Shown piece after piece: positions 26,633-35,000 of a DNA stretch of 64,000 nt. Below the pieces are notes generated by a model, which was given only the letters and a program-made list of their open reading frames with translations, was not told the DNA's origin and did not search any database. The stretch comes from Echinicola pacifica DSM 19836. GTDB taxonomy: Bacteria > Bacteroidota > Bacteroidia > Cytophagales > Cyclobacteriaceae. A program made the position numbers and the translations under genes. Position 1 is the stretch's first letter. Each line of letters begins with the position of its first letter. The stretch covers positions 907,099 to 971,098 of the forward strand of contig NZ_KB890739.1 of assembly GCF_000373245.1 (NCBI RefSeq). The letters are read 5' to 3'.

Positions 26633-26677
26633 AAAAGCCCAAATTATGCCCTTCGCATTATTTGGGCTTTTATTTTT
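26633..26677 (+). terminator. Rho-independent terminator of the GH29 gene
   Basis: Perfect 12-bp inverted repeat (26633-26644 and 26660-26671) with an additional inner ATGC/GCAT pairing, followed by a T-rich run. It lies 28 bp after the GH29 stop. Confidence 0.9.
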
Positions 26678-26785
26678 GCTGCGCCCATAGGTTTTACGGG
26701 GTTTACCCACTGTAAAGGGTGCCTAGGTTACCGCTGTGAAAAGTGTTAGAGAGGATTTGTGTTCCTCTCTTCTATTTATTGCAGT

Positions 26786-26831
26786 CAAAAAATAAGCGTC
26801 TCTCCAGCCGTTTTTTGCTGAAGAGACGCTT
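26786..26831 (-). terminator. Rho-independent terminator of the GH20 gene
   Basis: On the minus strand, a 15-bp stem with one G-U type pair (26817-26831 with 26794-26808) and an 8-nt loop is followed by a run of T (complement of 26787-26793), 66 bp after the GH20 stop. A smaller 8-bp hairpin sits at about 26749-26771. Confidence 0.88.
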
Positions 26832-26896
26832 GAATGCTGTTGGTAATCAATAGTAGGATGGCCGTTTAATGATTGCGTTTGGGGATATTAGTTTTA

Positions 26897-28555
26897 TCAG
26901 TCCTTAGCTGATAATCCACCTACAATTATTCCTTTTTCCAGCCATCCTTCTTTAACCTTTTTCAGGGCCTTTTGGAAGCTTTCAAAGTCCTTTTGGTCAA
27001 GCTCAGTCCAGCCCACTTCGGCATAGGCGGCAATTCTTGGGTAAGTTTGTCGCTCTACATCCTTGGTGCTGGGTGTCCACTCAGTCCACATTTGGCAGCC
27101 TAGCCCATAGATGTTTTTATGGTATTTTTCATCTAAGTCCGAGGGCACAGGATCAAAACTATAGGCTTTTTCCAAGGAGATGCTTTTATATGGATAATCC
27201 AAATACGTTTGGCTATGCAGGGAATTGACGATGCCATAACCCTTTTGGGCAGCACGGGTGGCTAGCTCCACATTTCCTTTCCAGAAATGCACGATCACGT
27301 TTTTGGCGAGTTCGGTTTCAGCTTCCTCATCGTGCTTTTTCTCTTCGAAGTCATTATGAATATTGATTCCCATGATTTCATTCCAGCCCATCATCCTGCG
27401 TCCTTGTTGCTGGATATATTGGGAGATCTGATTGGTAAAGGAAACCTGCAAGTCTGCTGGGCTGGCGAGCTGATTTTTTTTCATGTATTGCTGCACGTGC
27501 TCAGAGTCTTCCCAGACCTTATACCCGACCTCGTCCCCGCCGATATGGATGACCTCTGAGGGGAAAAGAGCAAATAGCTCGTTCAATACTTCATGGATAA
27601 AGGTGATCACTTTAGGATCCGTGATATCATAATTGTCATAATGGCGACCAAATTTCACCGGCACCACAATGGCTTCTTTCGCCGTTCCTAGCCATGGATA
27701 AGCAGCAATGGCTGCAGAGCTATGTCCAGGCATTTCAAATTCTGGAACAATGGTGATATTCCTGTCCAGGGCATATTGGACGATGTCCTTGATTTGCTTC
27801 TGGGTATAAAAACCGCCATGAGCTTCCCCGGAGGTCTTGCCACTTCCCCAGACGCCAATCTCCGAATCGGTACGCTGAGCACCCACTTCGGTAAGCTTGG
27901 GGTATTTTTTGATCTCTATCCGCCAGCCGGCATCGTCAGTGAGGTGCCAATGAAAGACATTCATCTTGAGCGCAGCCATCTCATCCAGCTGCTGCTTCAC
28001 GAAAGCCTCGCCTTGAAAATACCTCGCCTCATCCAGCATATAGGCTCTCCAAGCAAACCGCGGTGCATCCTCTATTTTCATGCCTGAAAGTACTATCCGT
28101 CCCGTAGTCTCTGCTGATGCGTTCCTGATCAGCTGCTTTAAGGATTGTATGGCATAAAAATACCCAGCATAGCCGGAAGCTTCCACCAAAATCTGATCCT
28201 CATCAATGCTTAGTCGGTAGGCTTCATCAGCTAAGTCATCGCTTGCCGTAAAGACCAGCTCTCCTTTGGATGAGGTCGTAGTTTTAGCTTTTGTTTTGGT
28301 GTTTCTGGCAAGCCAGGTACCTAAAAACCCCGCTGCCTTCTCCTGCTCAGGTCCACTGACCACCATTCTTAGTTTTTTCGGTAGAATAAAGGTGCTGGCG
28401 CTAAAGGAAATTTGATTGGGGCGGGGGACGATCAAGGCCTCCTCCTGAAGACCGCTTTGTGCCTCTGCCGAAATGCCCATCATAAAGGTCAATGACATGA
28501 TCAAAATAGCCGATGCTATAAGTGGAAGTCCTTTGGGGGAAAGTAATTTGCTCAT
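26897..28555 (-). CDS. GH20 beta-N-acetylhexosaminidase
   Basis: A 552-residue exported exo-enzyme that releases terminal beta-linked GlcNAc or GalNAc by substrate-assisted catalysis. A signal peptide (about 1-32) is followed by an N-terminal GH20b domain (about 40-160) and the catalytic barrel. Catalytic residues are D341-E342 in HIGGDEVGYKVW, with supporting ARYFQGEAFVK and NVFHWHLTDDAGWRIEIKKYP stretches. It is convergent with the GH29 gene, separated by two back-to-back terminators, so it is its own transcription unit. With GH29 and the GH123-like enzyme it suggests degradation of a fucosylated, N-acetylhexosamine-containing glycan. Confidence 0.95.
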   Translation of the reverse strand: MSKLLSPKGLPLIASAILIMSLTFMMGISAEAQSGLQEEALIVPRPNQISFSASTFILPKKLRMVVSGPEQEKAAGFLGTWLARNTKTKAKTTTSSKGELVFTASDDLADEAYRLSIDEDQILVEASGYAGYFYAIQSLKQLIRNASAETTGRIVLSGMKIEDAPRFAWRAYMLDEARYFQGEAFVKQQLDEMAALKMNVFHWHLTDDAGWRIEIKKYPKLTEVGAQRTDSEIGVWGSGKTSGEAHGGFYTQKQIKDIVQYALDRNITIVPEFEMPGHSSAAIAAYPWLGTAKEAIVVPVKFGRHYDNYDITDPKVITFIHEVLNELFALFPSEVIHIGGDEVGYKVWEDSEHVQQYMKKNQLASPADLQVSFTNQISQYIQQQGRRMMGWNEIMGINIHNDFEEKKHDEEAETELAKNVIVHFWKGNVELATRAAQKGYGIVNSLHSQTYLDYPYKSISLEKAYSFDPVPSDLDEKYHKNIYGLGCQMWTEWTPSTKDVERQTYPRIAAYAEVGWTELDQKDFESFQKALKKVKEGWLEKGIIVGGLSAKD

Positions 28556-29098
28556 ATACAGTGGTTTATTGTTGATAATAATAGGTTTAATTTTATTTCA
28601 TCATCTGAAATCCTCAAGATAGGGAAATCTTAAGCACTCTGAATTACCCGATTATTTTATTCAATTCGCCATATCTTCCTGATAGGTTTGAGGAAGAAGG
28701 TGTGTTTTTGATTAAAAATTTTCTGGTAAATTGTAATCTTTTGCATAAATTTAAGAAAGAAAGGAAACAAAAGATATTTATTTTTGAAATATTGTCAAAT
28801 GTATTTTGAAAGGATCCGCTTGATAGTGTGGTGGCTTTGAAGTGTTGGGGATAAATTGTTTCACTCTTCGCAGATAAATGAGTATTATGCCCCGCAATAA
28901 GGCTTAGTACACGATCTTACTTAAAGGATAAAGCCGAATGCGCTGCTTTCACCTTAAATAGAATATTCCATTCTGATGATAGGATCTCTCAAAATTCTTC
29001 TTTTCCCAATTCCTATGAGGTGGGAGAAATGGAGGGCAGACCTTTTACTTATGGATTTAAGATGGCGATAGCCGATCATACTATAAATACTACCTGAA
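28556..29098. promoter_or_regulatory. Divergent GH20 / GH-D-like intergenic region
   Basis: 543 bp of mostly AT-rich non-coding sequence that must hold the promoters of both divergent genes. A TTTTG box near 28707 with an ATCTTTTG box 30 bp on is only an approximate Bacteroidota promoter. No gene or strong hairpin was found. Confidence 0.4.
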
Positions 29099-31957
29099 AT
29101 GACTAAGCTTAGAATCAATTATTTCCTGCTGATAATGATAGGCTTTGGCTTTGTAGGTGCTGACCTCTATGGACAGGGTAAAGGCACCTTTGGCTCTTAT
29201 GATGCGGCCTCAGTGAAGACCAAAGGCGACTGGCTGGTGGATCCCATTAGCCAAAAATCCGCCATCTATACAAACGCTCATGGACAGCTGGTCCTGTCCA
29301 ATGGGCTAATCAGCAGGGTGTTTGACATCGAAAAAGCAGGAGCCACCGTGGGAATAGAAAACCTGATGACCGGGGAGCAGCTCCTTCGGTCGATACAGCC
29401 GGAGGCGCTCCTGGAGATTGATGGCCATATCCTTCCCGTGGGTGGCTTGGAAGGCCAGCCTATTCACAATTATCTTTTGGAAGAATGGATAGAAGGCATG
29501 GAAGCCAGGCCTATTGCATTTAAGCTTCAGAAATATGAGTCGGGACCTACCCAAGCGCGGTTTGACTGGATGAAGCGCAGGGAATGGATGCCGAAGGACC
29601 TTCCCTGGCCTGCACCCGGCAAAAGGATGGTGTTTACCTATCGCGGCACCGAGGAGATGATCCAGGCCTTGGCAGCGCAAGCTATCAGCGATGATGCCCG
29701 TCATGTTTTATTTGTGGATGAGTTTAAAGGGGACCATTCTTCATGGAAGATTTTTGCCTCTGAAGGGGATGAGAGAAATTCCTTCATCAATGAGGGCAAG
29801 GCCGGAGAGATCATGGCTCTGGCCAATCAATCGGTATATGCCGAAATAGAAAGCCCCAGACAAGCAGAGGTTTGGATGGCTACATTATTTGCGGGTACTG
29901 ACCAGGCAGCCAGCTGGGGCATTGGGATGGCCCTGGTGACTCAGTCAGGCCAGGTGCTGAAGGCCAACCTAAGGGCCAGTGATCGTAAGATCGGAGGATA
30001 CGATGGGAATCAGGAGCAGTATCACGGAGATTTTGATCCAGGGAAAGAGCTGAGCCTAAGGGCTGAGAGGACTGCCGAAGGGTTACGGATTTCTTATGCC
30101 GAGGAAGGAAAGGACTTTCGTCTTTTAGATAGCTTTTCCCTCGATCCGGAGGAGGCTATTATTAGCTTTAGAGTGGGGAAGATGGATGCTAAAGGAGGGT
30201 TTTCGGACTATTCGGAGCCGGGTCCTCAGGGGAGAAGCAGGGTGAGTAAGGTAAGTGTGCTGGGACCGGTAAACTCTTCGCAAGAGGGACAACAGTCTTT
30301 AGCCTACCTGAAGGCCCTGGAGGTGAAGGTGTATTATGAGATTTATGACGGGATTCCTTTGATGTCTAAGTGGATAGAGCTGGTAAATCAGTCGGGACAT
30401 CCCATCACAGTAAATAGCTTCAAGAGTGAGATATTGGCCTTGGTGGAGGAGGAGAGTGCCGTGGATGCTAAGGTGGAATGGATTAAGCCCAATATCACCG
30501 TGGAGACGGATTACCGATTTGGAGGAATGTCCGATGATAATTTGTATTCGAGCAGCATCAGTTGGAATACCGATCCTTCCTATGAGACGCAGGTGAATTA
30601 TGGTCTGCAAACCCCGGCATTGCTAGAGGCCTACCCTAAAATCGGGCCCAACAAAACCCTGCAAACTGGGGATACCCTGAGGAGTTTTAGGACCTGGGAG
30701 CTTATGCATGACAGCTGGGACAGGGAGCGAAAGGCCCTAGCCACGAAGCGGATGTACCGCAGTCAGGCTCCATGGGTGACCGAAAATCCCATCATGATGC
30801 ATGTGCGCCAGGCCGATGATGTATCCGTGAAGAAGGCTATTGATCAATGCGCCGAAGTGGGATTTGAGATGGTGATAATGACTTTTGGAAGTGGCTTTGA
30901 AATCGAAAATGACAGCCCGGAGAATATAGAAAGAATGAAGGCCCTGGCAGATTATGCCCATACCAAAGGCATTGCCCTAGGGGGCTATTCCCTGCTGGCG
31001 AGCCGCAGCATAAGCCCCAAAGAGGATGTGATCATGCCAGAGGGACAGGAACCCCGATTTGGTCATTCCCCTTGCCTAGAGAGTGAGTGGGGCATCAATT
31101 ATTTTGAGAAATTATACCAGTTTTACCAAAAAACAGGTCAGGATATCCTGGAGCATGATGGTAGCTATCCCGGGGATGTATGTGCCAGCCATGATCATCC
31201 GGGACACTCAGGGCTGGAGGATTCTCAGTGGAATCAATATCAGCGCATTCAGGAGTTTTATGAATGGAGCAGGTCCAAGGGGATCTTCCTGAACGTCCCT
31301 GATCATTACTTTATGGCAGGAAGCAATAAGACAGGCATGGGCTATCGGGAGACCAACTGGTCGCTTCCGCGTGCCCAGCAGGAGATCATCGAGCGCCAGA
31401 ATATCTATGATGGCACCTGGAGCAAAACCCCGAGTATGGGCTGGATGTTTGTGCCCTTGGTGGAATACCATGGAGGAGGAAAAGAGGCGACCATTGAACC
31501 TCTAAAAGACCACCTGAGCCATTATGAACAGCGGCTTGCCAATCTTTTTGGCGCGGGGGTGCAGGCTTGCTTTAGAGGACCTCAGTTATATGATGGCCCC
31601 CAAACCAAGTCGGTGGTGAAAAAATGGGTGGATTTCTATAAGCAACATCGAGAGGTGCTGGATGCCGATATCGTACATATCCGCAGGCCAGATGGTAGAG
31701 ATTATGATGGGCTGCTTCACGTAAATCCCCATGGCAAGGAAAAAGGAATGGTATTTCTATACAATCCCCTTGATCGGCCTATAGAAAAGGAAATCACCAT
31801 AGACCTGTATTATACCGGAATTAAGGATAATGTCCGCCTAAAGGACAATAGAAATGCGGAGGTCGAGCTGGCCCTCGATCGGGACTATCAGATCAGCTTG
31901 CCGATCAATATTCCCGCTCATAGTCAGCAGTGGTTTGTACTGGAAAGCTTGGATTAA
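29099..31957 (+). CDS. Large exported clan GH-D-like (alpha-galactosidase-like) protein
   Basis: A 952-residue protein with a signal peptide (to about residue 25). An N-terminal half of beta-sandwich character precedes a TIM-barrel half (about 580-860) resembling GH36/GH27-type enzymes. Candidate catalytic acids are D687 in ILEHDGSYPGD and D693 close by; the stretch NVPDHYFMAGSNKTGMGYRE is highly polar and likely part of the active site. A C-terminal beta domain closes the protein. It differs from classical GH36, which has a KWD nucleophile motif, so substrate and retaining mechanism are not certain. It lies 46 bp before a sulfatase, implying joint action on a sulfated alpha-galactoside or related glycan. 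Confidence 0.65.
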   Translation: MTKLRINYFLLIMIGFGFVGADLYGQGKGTFGSYDAASVKTKGDWLVDPISQKSAIYTNAHGQLVLSNGLISRVFDIEKAGATVGIENLMTGEQLLRSIQPEALLEIDGHILPVGGLEGQPIHNYLLEEWIEGMEARPIAFKLQKYESGPTQARFDWMKRREWMPKDLPWPAPGKRMVFTYRGTEEMIQALAAQAISDDARHVLFVDEFKGDHSSWKIFASEGDERNSFINEGKAGEIMALANQSVYAEIESPRQAEVWMATLFAGTDQAASWGIGMALVTQSGQVLKANLRASDRKIGGYDGNQEQYHGDFDPGKELSLRAERTAEGLRISYAEEGKDFRLLDSFSLDPEEAIISFRVGKMDAKGGFSDYSEPGPQGRSRVSKVSVLGPVNSSQEGQQSLAYLKALEVKVYYEIYDGIPLMSKWIELVNQSGHPITVNSFKSEILALVEEESAVDAKVEWIKPNITVETDYRFGGMSDDNLYSSSISWNTDPSYETQVNYGLQTPALLEAYPKIGPNKTLQTGDTLRSFRTWELMHDSWDRERKALATKRMYRSQAPWVTENPIMMHVRQADDVSVKKAIDQCAEVGFEMVIMTFGSGFEIENDSPENIERMKALADYAHTKGIALGGYSLLASRSISPKEDVIMPEGQEPRFGHSPCLESEWGINYFEKLYQFYQKTGQDILEHDGSYPGDVCASHDHPGHSGLEDSQWNQYQRIQEFYEWSRSKGIFLNVPDHYFMAGSNKTGMGYRETNWSLPRAQQEIIERQNIYDGTWSKTPSMGWMFVPLVEYHGGGKEATIEPLKDHLSHYEQRLANLFGAGVQACFRGPQLYDGPQTKSVVKKWVDFYKQHREVLDADIVHIRRPDGRDYDGLLHVNPHGKEKGMVFLYNPLDRPIEKEITIDLYYTGIKDNVRLKDNRNAEVELALDRDYQISLPINIPAHSQQWFVLESLD

Positions 31958-32003
31958 TCCTTGACCCAAAAAATAAAAGAAGGAATAGCACTAAATAAGT
32001 ATC

Positions 32004-33521
32004 ATGAGTAGTAAAGCGATTTTGAGCAAGTTTAAGATTCATTATTTTCTATTGATTTTCGTCAGTAATATGGCCATGGGGCAATCTAGCCCACCGAATA
32101 TCGTCTTTTTCTTTGTGGATGATATGGGCTGGCAGGATACCTCTGTTCCATTTTATGAGCGGATCACCGAGCTGAATAAGCGATACCACACGCCCAATAT
32201 GGAGCGCCTCGCCAGCGAAGGGATGAAGTTTACCCAAGCCTATGCCAGCGCGGTATGCTCTCCCTCCCGGGTGAGCTGGATCACCGGTGCCAATGCTGCC
32301 CGCCATCAGGTGACCAACTGGACGCTGAAAAGAGATCAGTCGCCGGATGGTCCCGATGATATCATCCAGCCGCCCCTGTGGAATGTCAATGGAATGACAG
32401 CGGGGGAGGATGTACCGCAAACCTATCCCGCCACCCCTCTGCCGGCCATCCTGAGAGACCATGGCTATACCACCATCCATGTGGGCAAGGCACACTGGGG
32501 CGCTGAAGGTACTCCAGGAGCAGAGCCGTTAAACCTGGGCTTTGATGTGAATATTGGAGGGCATGCTGCCGGTGGACCGGGGAGCTATCTGGGAGAACAT
32601 AACTACAGTGCCGTATGGCGGAATCCCGGAAATCACACCTGGGATGTGCCCGGCTTAGAGGAGTTTTATGGCAGGGACGTGTACCTGAATGAGGCGCTGA
32701 CCATCAAGGCTAAGGCCGAAATGGACCGAGCCCAGGACTCTGGCCAGGCCTTCTTCTTATACCTGTCGCACTATGCCATACATGCCCCTTGGGAGGCAGA
32801 TCCGCGCTTTTATGATAAGTACCTGGCTGCGGGATTGACTCAGGAGGAAGCCATATACGCCTCCATGATCGAGAGTATGGATAAGTCATTGGGAGATATT
32901 ATGAGCCATCTGACCGAGCGTGGGCTGGAGGACAATACCATTGTGGTCTTTATGTCGGACAATGGTGTACATCCAAATATGCCAAGGAATATTCCCCTGA
33001 GAGGACATAAGCTAAGCCCCTACGAGGGAGGCATAAGGGTACCTTTGCTGGTCAAATGGCCAGGGATAAGCCAGCCGGGGTCGGTGAATAGCGCTCAGGT
33101 GATCATCGAAGATGTCTTCCCCACCGTCCTCGAAATGGCCGGGATTCAGGATTCGCAGGGACTACCTTCCTTTGATGGGGAGAGTTTTGTGAGCCAGTTG
33201 AGGATGCCGGAGAAGGAAAACACCGATAGGGCCTTATTATGGCACTATCCCCATACTTATTATAATCCTCCCTACACCGTGCTTAGGGAAGGGGATTGGA
33301 AGTTGATTTTCCATTATAAGGAGCAGGGATTTGAGTTGTTTAATATCGCAAATGACCTAAGTGAGCAGTTTAACCTTGCGGAGCAAAACTCCGACAAATG
33401 CCGACAAATGGCGGCGGATATGACGGCGCTGATGAAGGAAAGAGGTGCTCAGCTGCCGATGCTGAAACCTACCATGGCACCGAGCCCCTATCCGATTGAG
33501 GCCTTTGAGGCTAGGCAATAA
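32004..33521 (+). CDS. Type I sulfatase (S1 family), exported
   Basis: A 505-residue sulfatase with a signal peptide (to about residue 27). The formylglycine signature is intact: C85 in SAVCSPSRVSW fits C-x-P-x-R. The metal-binding VFFFVDDMGWQDTS at the N-terminus and VVFMSDNGVHPN later match the alkaline-phosphatase-like fold. It removes a sulfate ester from a glycan in the periplasm, after cysteine conversion by a maturase that is not in this window. The gene is 46 bp after the GH-D-like gene and is probably cotranscribed. Position of the sulfate and sugar cannot be determined. Confidence 0.93.
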   Translation: MSSKAILSKFKIHYFLLIFVSNMAMGQSSPPNIVFFFVDDMGWQDTSVPFYERITELNKRYHTPNMERLASEGMKFTQAYASAVCSPSRVSWITGANAARHQVTNWTLKRDQSPDGPDDIIQPPLWNVNGMTAGEDVPQTYPATPLPAILRDHGYTTIHVGKAHWGAEGTPGAEPLNLGFDVNIGGHAAGGPGSYLGEHNYSAVWRNPGNHTWDVPGLEEFYGRDVYLNEALTIKAKAEMDRAQDSGQAFFLYLSHYAIHAPWEADPRFYDKYLAAGLTQEEAIYASMIESMDKSLGDIMSHLTERGLEDNTIVVFMSDNGVHPNMPRNIPLRGHKLSPYEGGIRVPLLVKWPGISQPGSVNSAQVIIEDVFPTVLEMAGIQDSQGLPSFDGESFVSQLRMPEKENTDRALLWHYPHTYYNPPYTVLREGDWKLIFHYKEQGFELFNIANDLSEQFNLAEQNSDKCRQMAADMTALMKERGAQLPMLKPTMAPSPYPIEAFEARQ

Positions 33522-33695
33522 AGTACGATAAGGACTAAGTCTGAGACTAAGGATTCCTACAAATAGTTTTTTGCCGGAATATTACCTGGCCTTGGCTGCT
33601 GTTTATCTGGGATTTGTGTGGTATTTTCCAATTGGATTATCCATTTAGGTCTGTTTTTTGCGCCAAATAGATAATTCGAACCTAAAGAATAGAAG

Positions 33696-34763
33696 ATGAT
33701 ACAGATAAATAAAGAAAAACCAGTGCTGGTCACTGGCGCCAATGGGTATGTTGCGAGTTGGCTGGTGAAGCGGCTATTGGAGGAGGGAATCCACGTCCAT
33801 GCTGCCGTGAGGAATCCACAAAACGAAGCTAAAATCCTCCATCTCAAAGCAATGGCCGTCACGGCTCCGGGGAAGATCAGCTTCTTCAAGGCGGACCTCC
33901 TCGAGCCTGATAGCTATACCGAGGCCATGCAAGGCTGTGAAGTGGTCTTCCATACCGCCTCACCCTTTACCTCAAATTTCAAGGATCCCCAAAAAGAACT
34001 GATCGATCCGGCAGTGCTGGGAACAGAAAATGTCCTCAACTCCGTCAATAAGGTATCCTCTGTCAAAAGAGTGGTGCTGACCAGTAGCTGTGCGGCCATC
34101 TATACCGATGCGATCGATACCATCAATGCCTACGGGGGACGGCTGACTGAGGAGGTGTGGAATACTACCGCCTCATTGGATTACCAGCCTTATTCTTACT
34201 CCAAAACTTTGGCAGAAAAGAAAGCTTGGGATATGGCAGGACTTCAGTCACGCTGGAATCTGGTGACCATCAATCCCAGCTTGGTCCTCGGTCCAGCCCT
34301 AAATACCCAGCACACCACCTCCGAAAGTATCAATATCCTTAAAATGCTCGGTGGGGGAGAAATGAAAATGGGGGCTCCAAAAATAGGAATTGGAATCGTC
34401 GATGTGAGGGATGTGGCTCATGCACATTTTAACGCCGCTTTTTTGCCCTCCGCCAAAGGTAGGTACATTACCTCTGCTTATGAAACGAACTTCCTGGATA
34501 TGGCCAAAGCGCTCCTGCCCAAATACGGCCGGCACTACCCACTTCCTACTCGCCCTCTTCCGAAGTGGGTTTTACTTATCGTAGGGCCTCTGGCAAATAA
34601 ATTGTTCAGCAGAAAATTTATACAAAACAATGTCAATATACCGTGGAAAGCTGATAATTCTAAAATTCAGCGAGAACTGGGAATTGATTTTCTGCCCTTC
34701 ACCAAGACCATGGAAGACGCCTTCCAAAATCTGATTGACGAAGGAATCATCAAGGCAAAATAA
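33696..34763 (+). CDS. Extended SDR NAD(P)-dependent epimerase/dehydratase, DFR-like
   Basis: A 355-residue cytoplasmic enzyme of the dihydroflavonol-4-reductase/3-beta-HSD type. The nucleotide-binding motif is TGANGYVASWL near residues 10-20, and the catalytic Tyr-Lys pair is in YSYSKTLAEKKAW; a TSSCAA serine precedes it. Such bacterial proteins usually reduce aldehydes or ketones, and some act in sterol or flavonoid-type chemistry; no pathway is indicated by neighbours. It is preceded by a 174-bp gap after the sulfatase and followed by a structured inverted-repeat element that can terminate transcription. Confidence 0.85.
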   Translation: MIQINKEKPVLVTGANGYVASWLVKRLLEEGIHVHAAVRNPQNEAKILHLKAMAVTAPGKISFFKADLLEPDSYTEAMQGCEVVFHTASPFTSNFKDPQKELIDPAVLGTENVLNSVNKVSSVKRVVLTSSCAAIYTDAIDTINAYGGRLTEEVWNTTASLDYQPYSYSKTLAEKKAWDMAGLQSRWNLVTINPSLVLGPALNTQHTTSESINILKMLGGGEMKMGAPKIGIGIVDVRDVAHAHFNAAFLPSAKGRYITSAYETNFLDMAKALLPKYGRHYPLPTRPLPKWVLLIVGPLANKLFSRKFIQNNVNIPWKADNSKIQRELGIDFLPFTKTMEDAFQNLIDEGIIKAK

Positions 34764-34765
34764 GT

Positions 34766-34896
34766 AAAAGGCTGTCCCTTAACTTCTTCCCAACACGAGC
34801 TTCCATTTTTTGTATCACTGGAAGCTCCGCTTAGGTCGCTGCTCATCGCAATCGACCCTCTGGCGGAAGGAGAGAATAAAGGGACAGCCTTTTTTT
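34766..34896 (+). repeat. Cloverleaf-like inverted-repeat element with terminator end
   Basis: Outer arms of 15 bp (34766-34780 and 34879-34893) are perfect inverted repeats, and the right arm runs into T. Inside are a perfect 9-bp hairpin (GAGCTTCCA with TGGAAGCTC, about 34796-34826), a 5-bp hairpin (GGTCG with CGACC), and a further stem formed by CTTCTTCC with GGAAGGAG allowing one G-U. The result is a multibranched fold of about 130 nt. It can act as a terminator for the SDR gene. The layout also resembles a small MITE-like or REP-derived element; there is no second copy in the window. Confidence 0.6.
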
Positions 34897-35000
34897 ATGC
34901 TTTCACCTGATCCATTTAGATCAGGATAAGACCAGCCTGCTGCTGTCTTAAATTTTTATTTTAGGATGATCCTATAGGATTATCGAAAGTGATTTATTCC

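Noticed and set aside
28700-28750. TTTTG and ATCTTTTG boxes as a promoter
   Set aside because: The -7 box does not match TAnnTTTG, spacing is 23 bp, and it lies 350 bp from the next gene.
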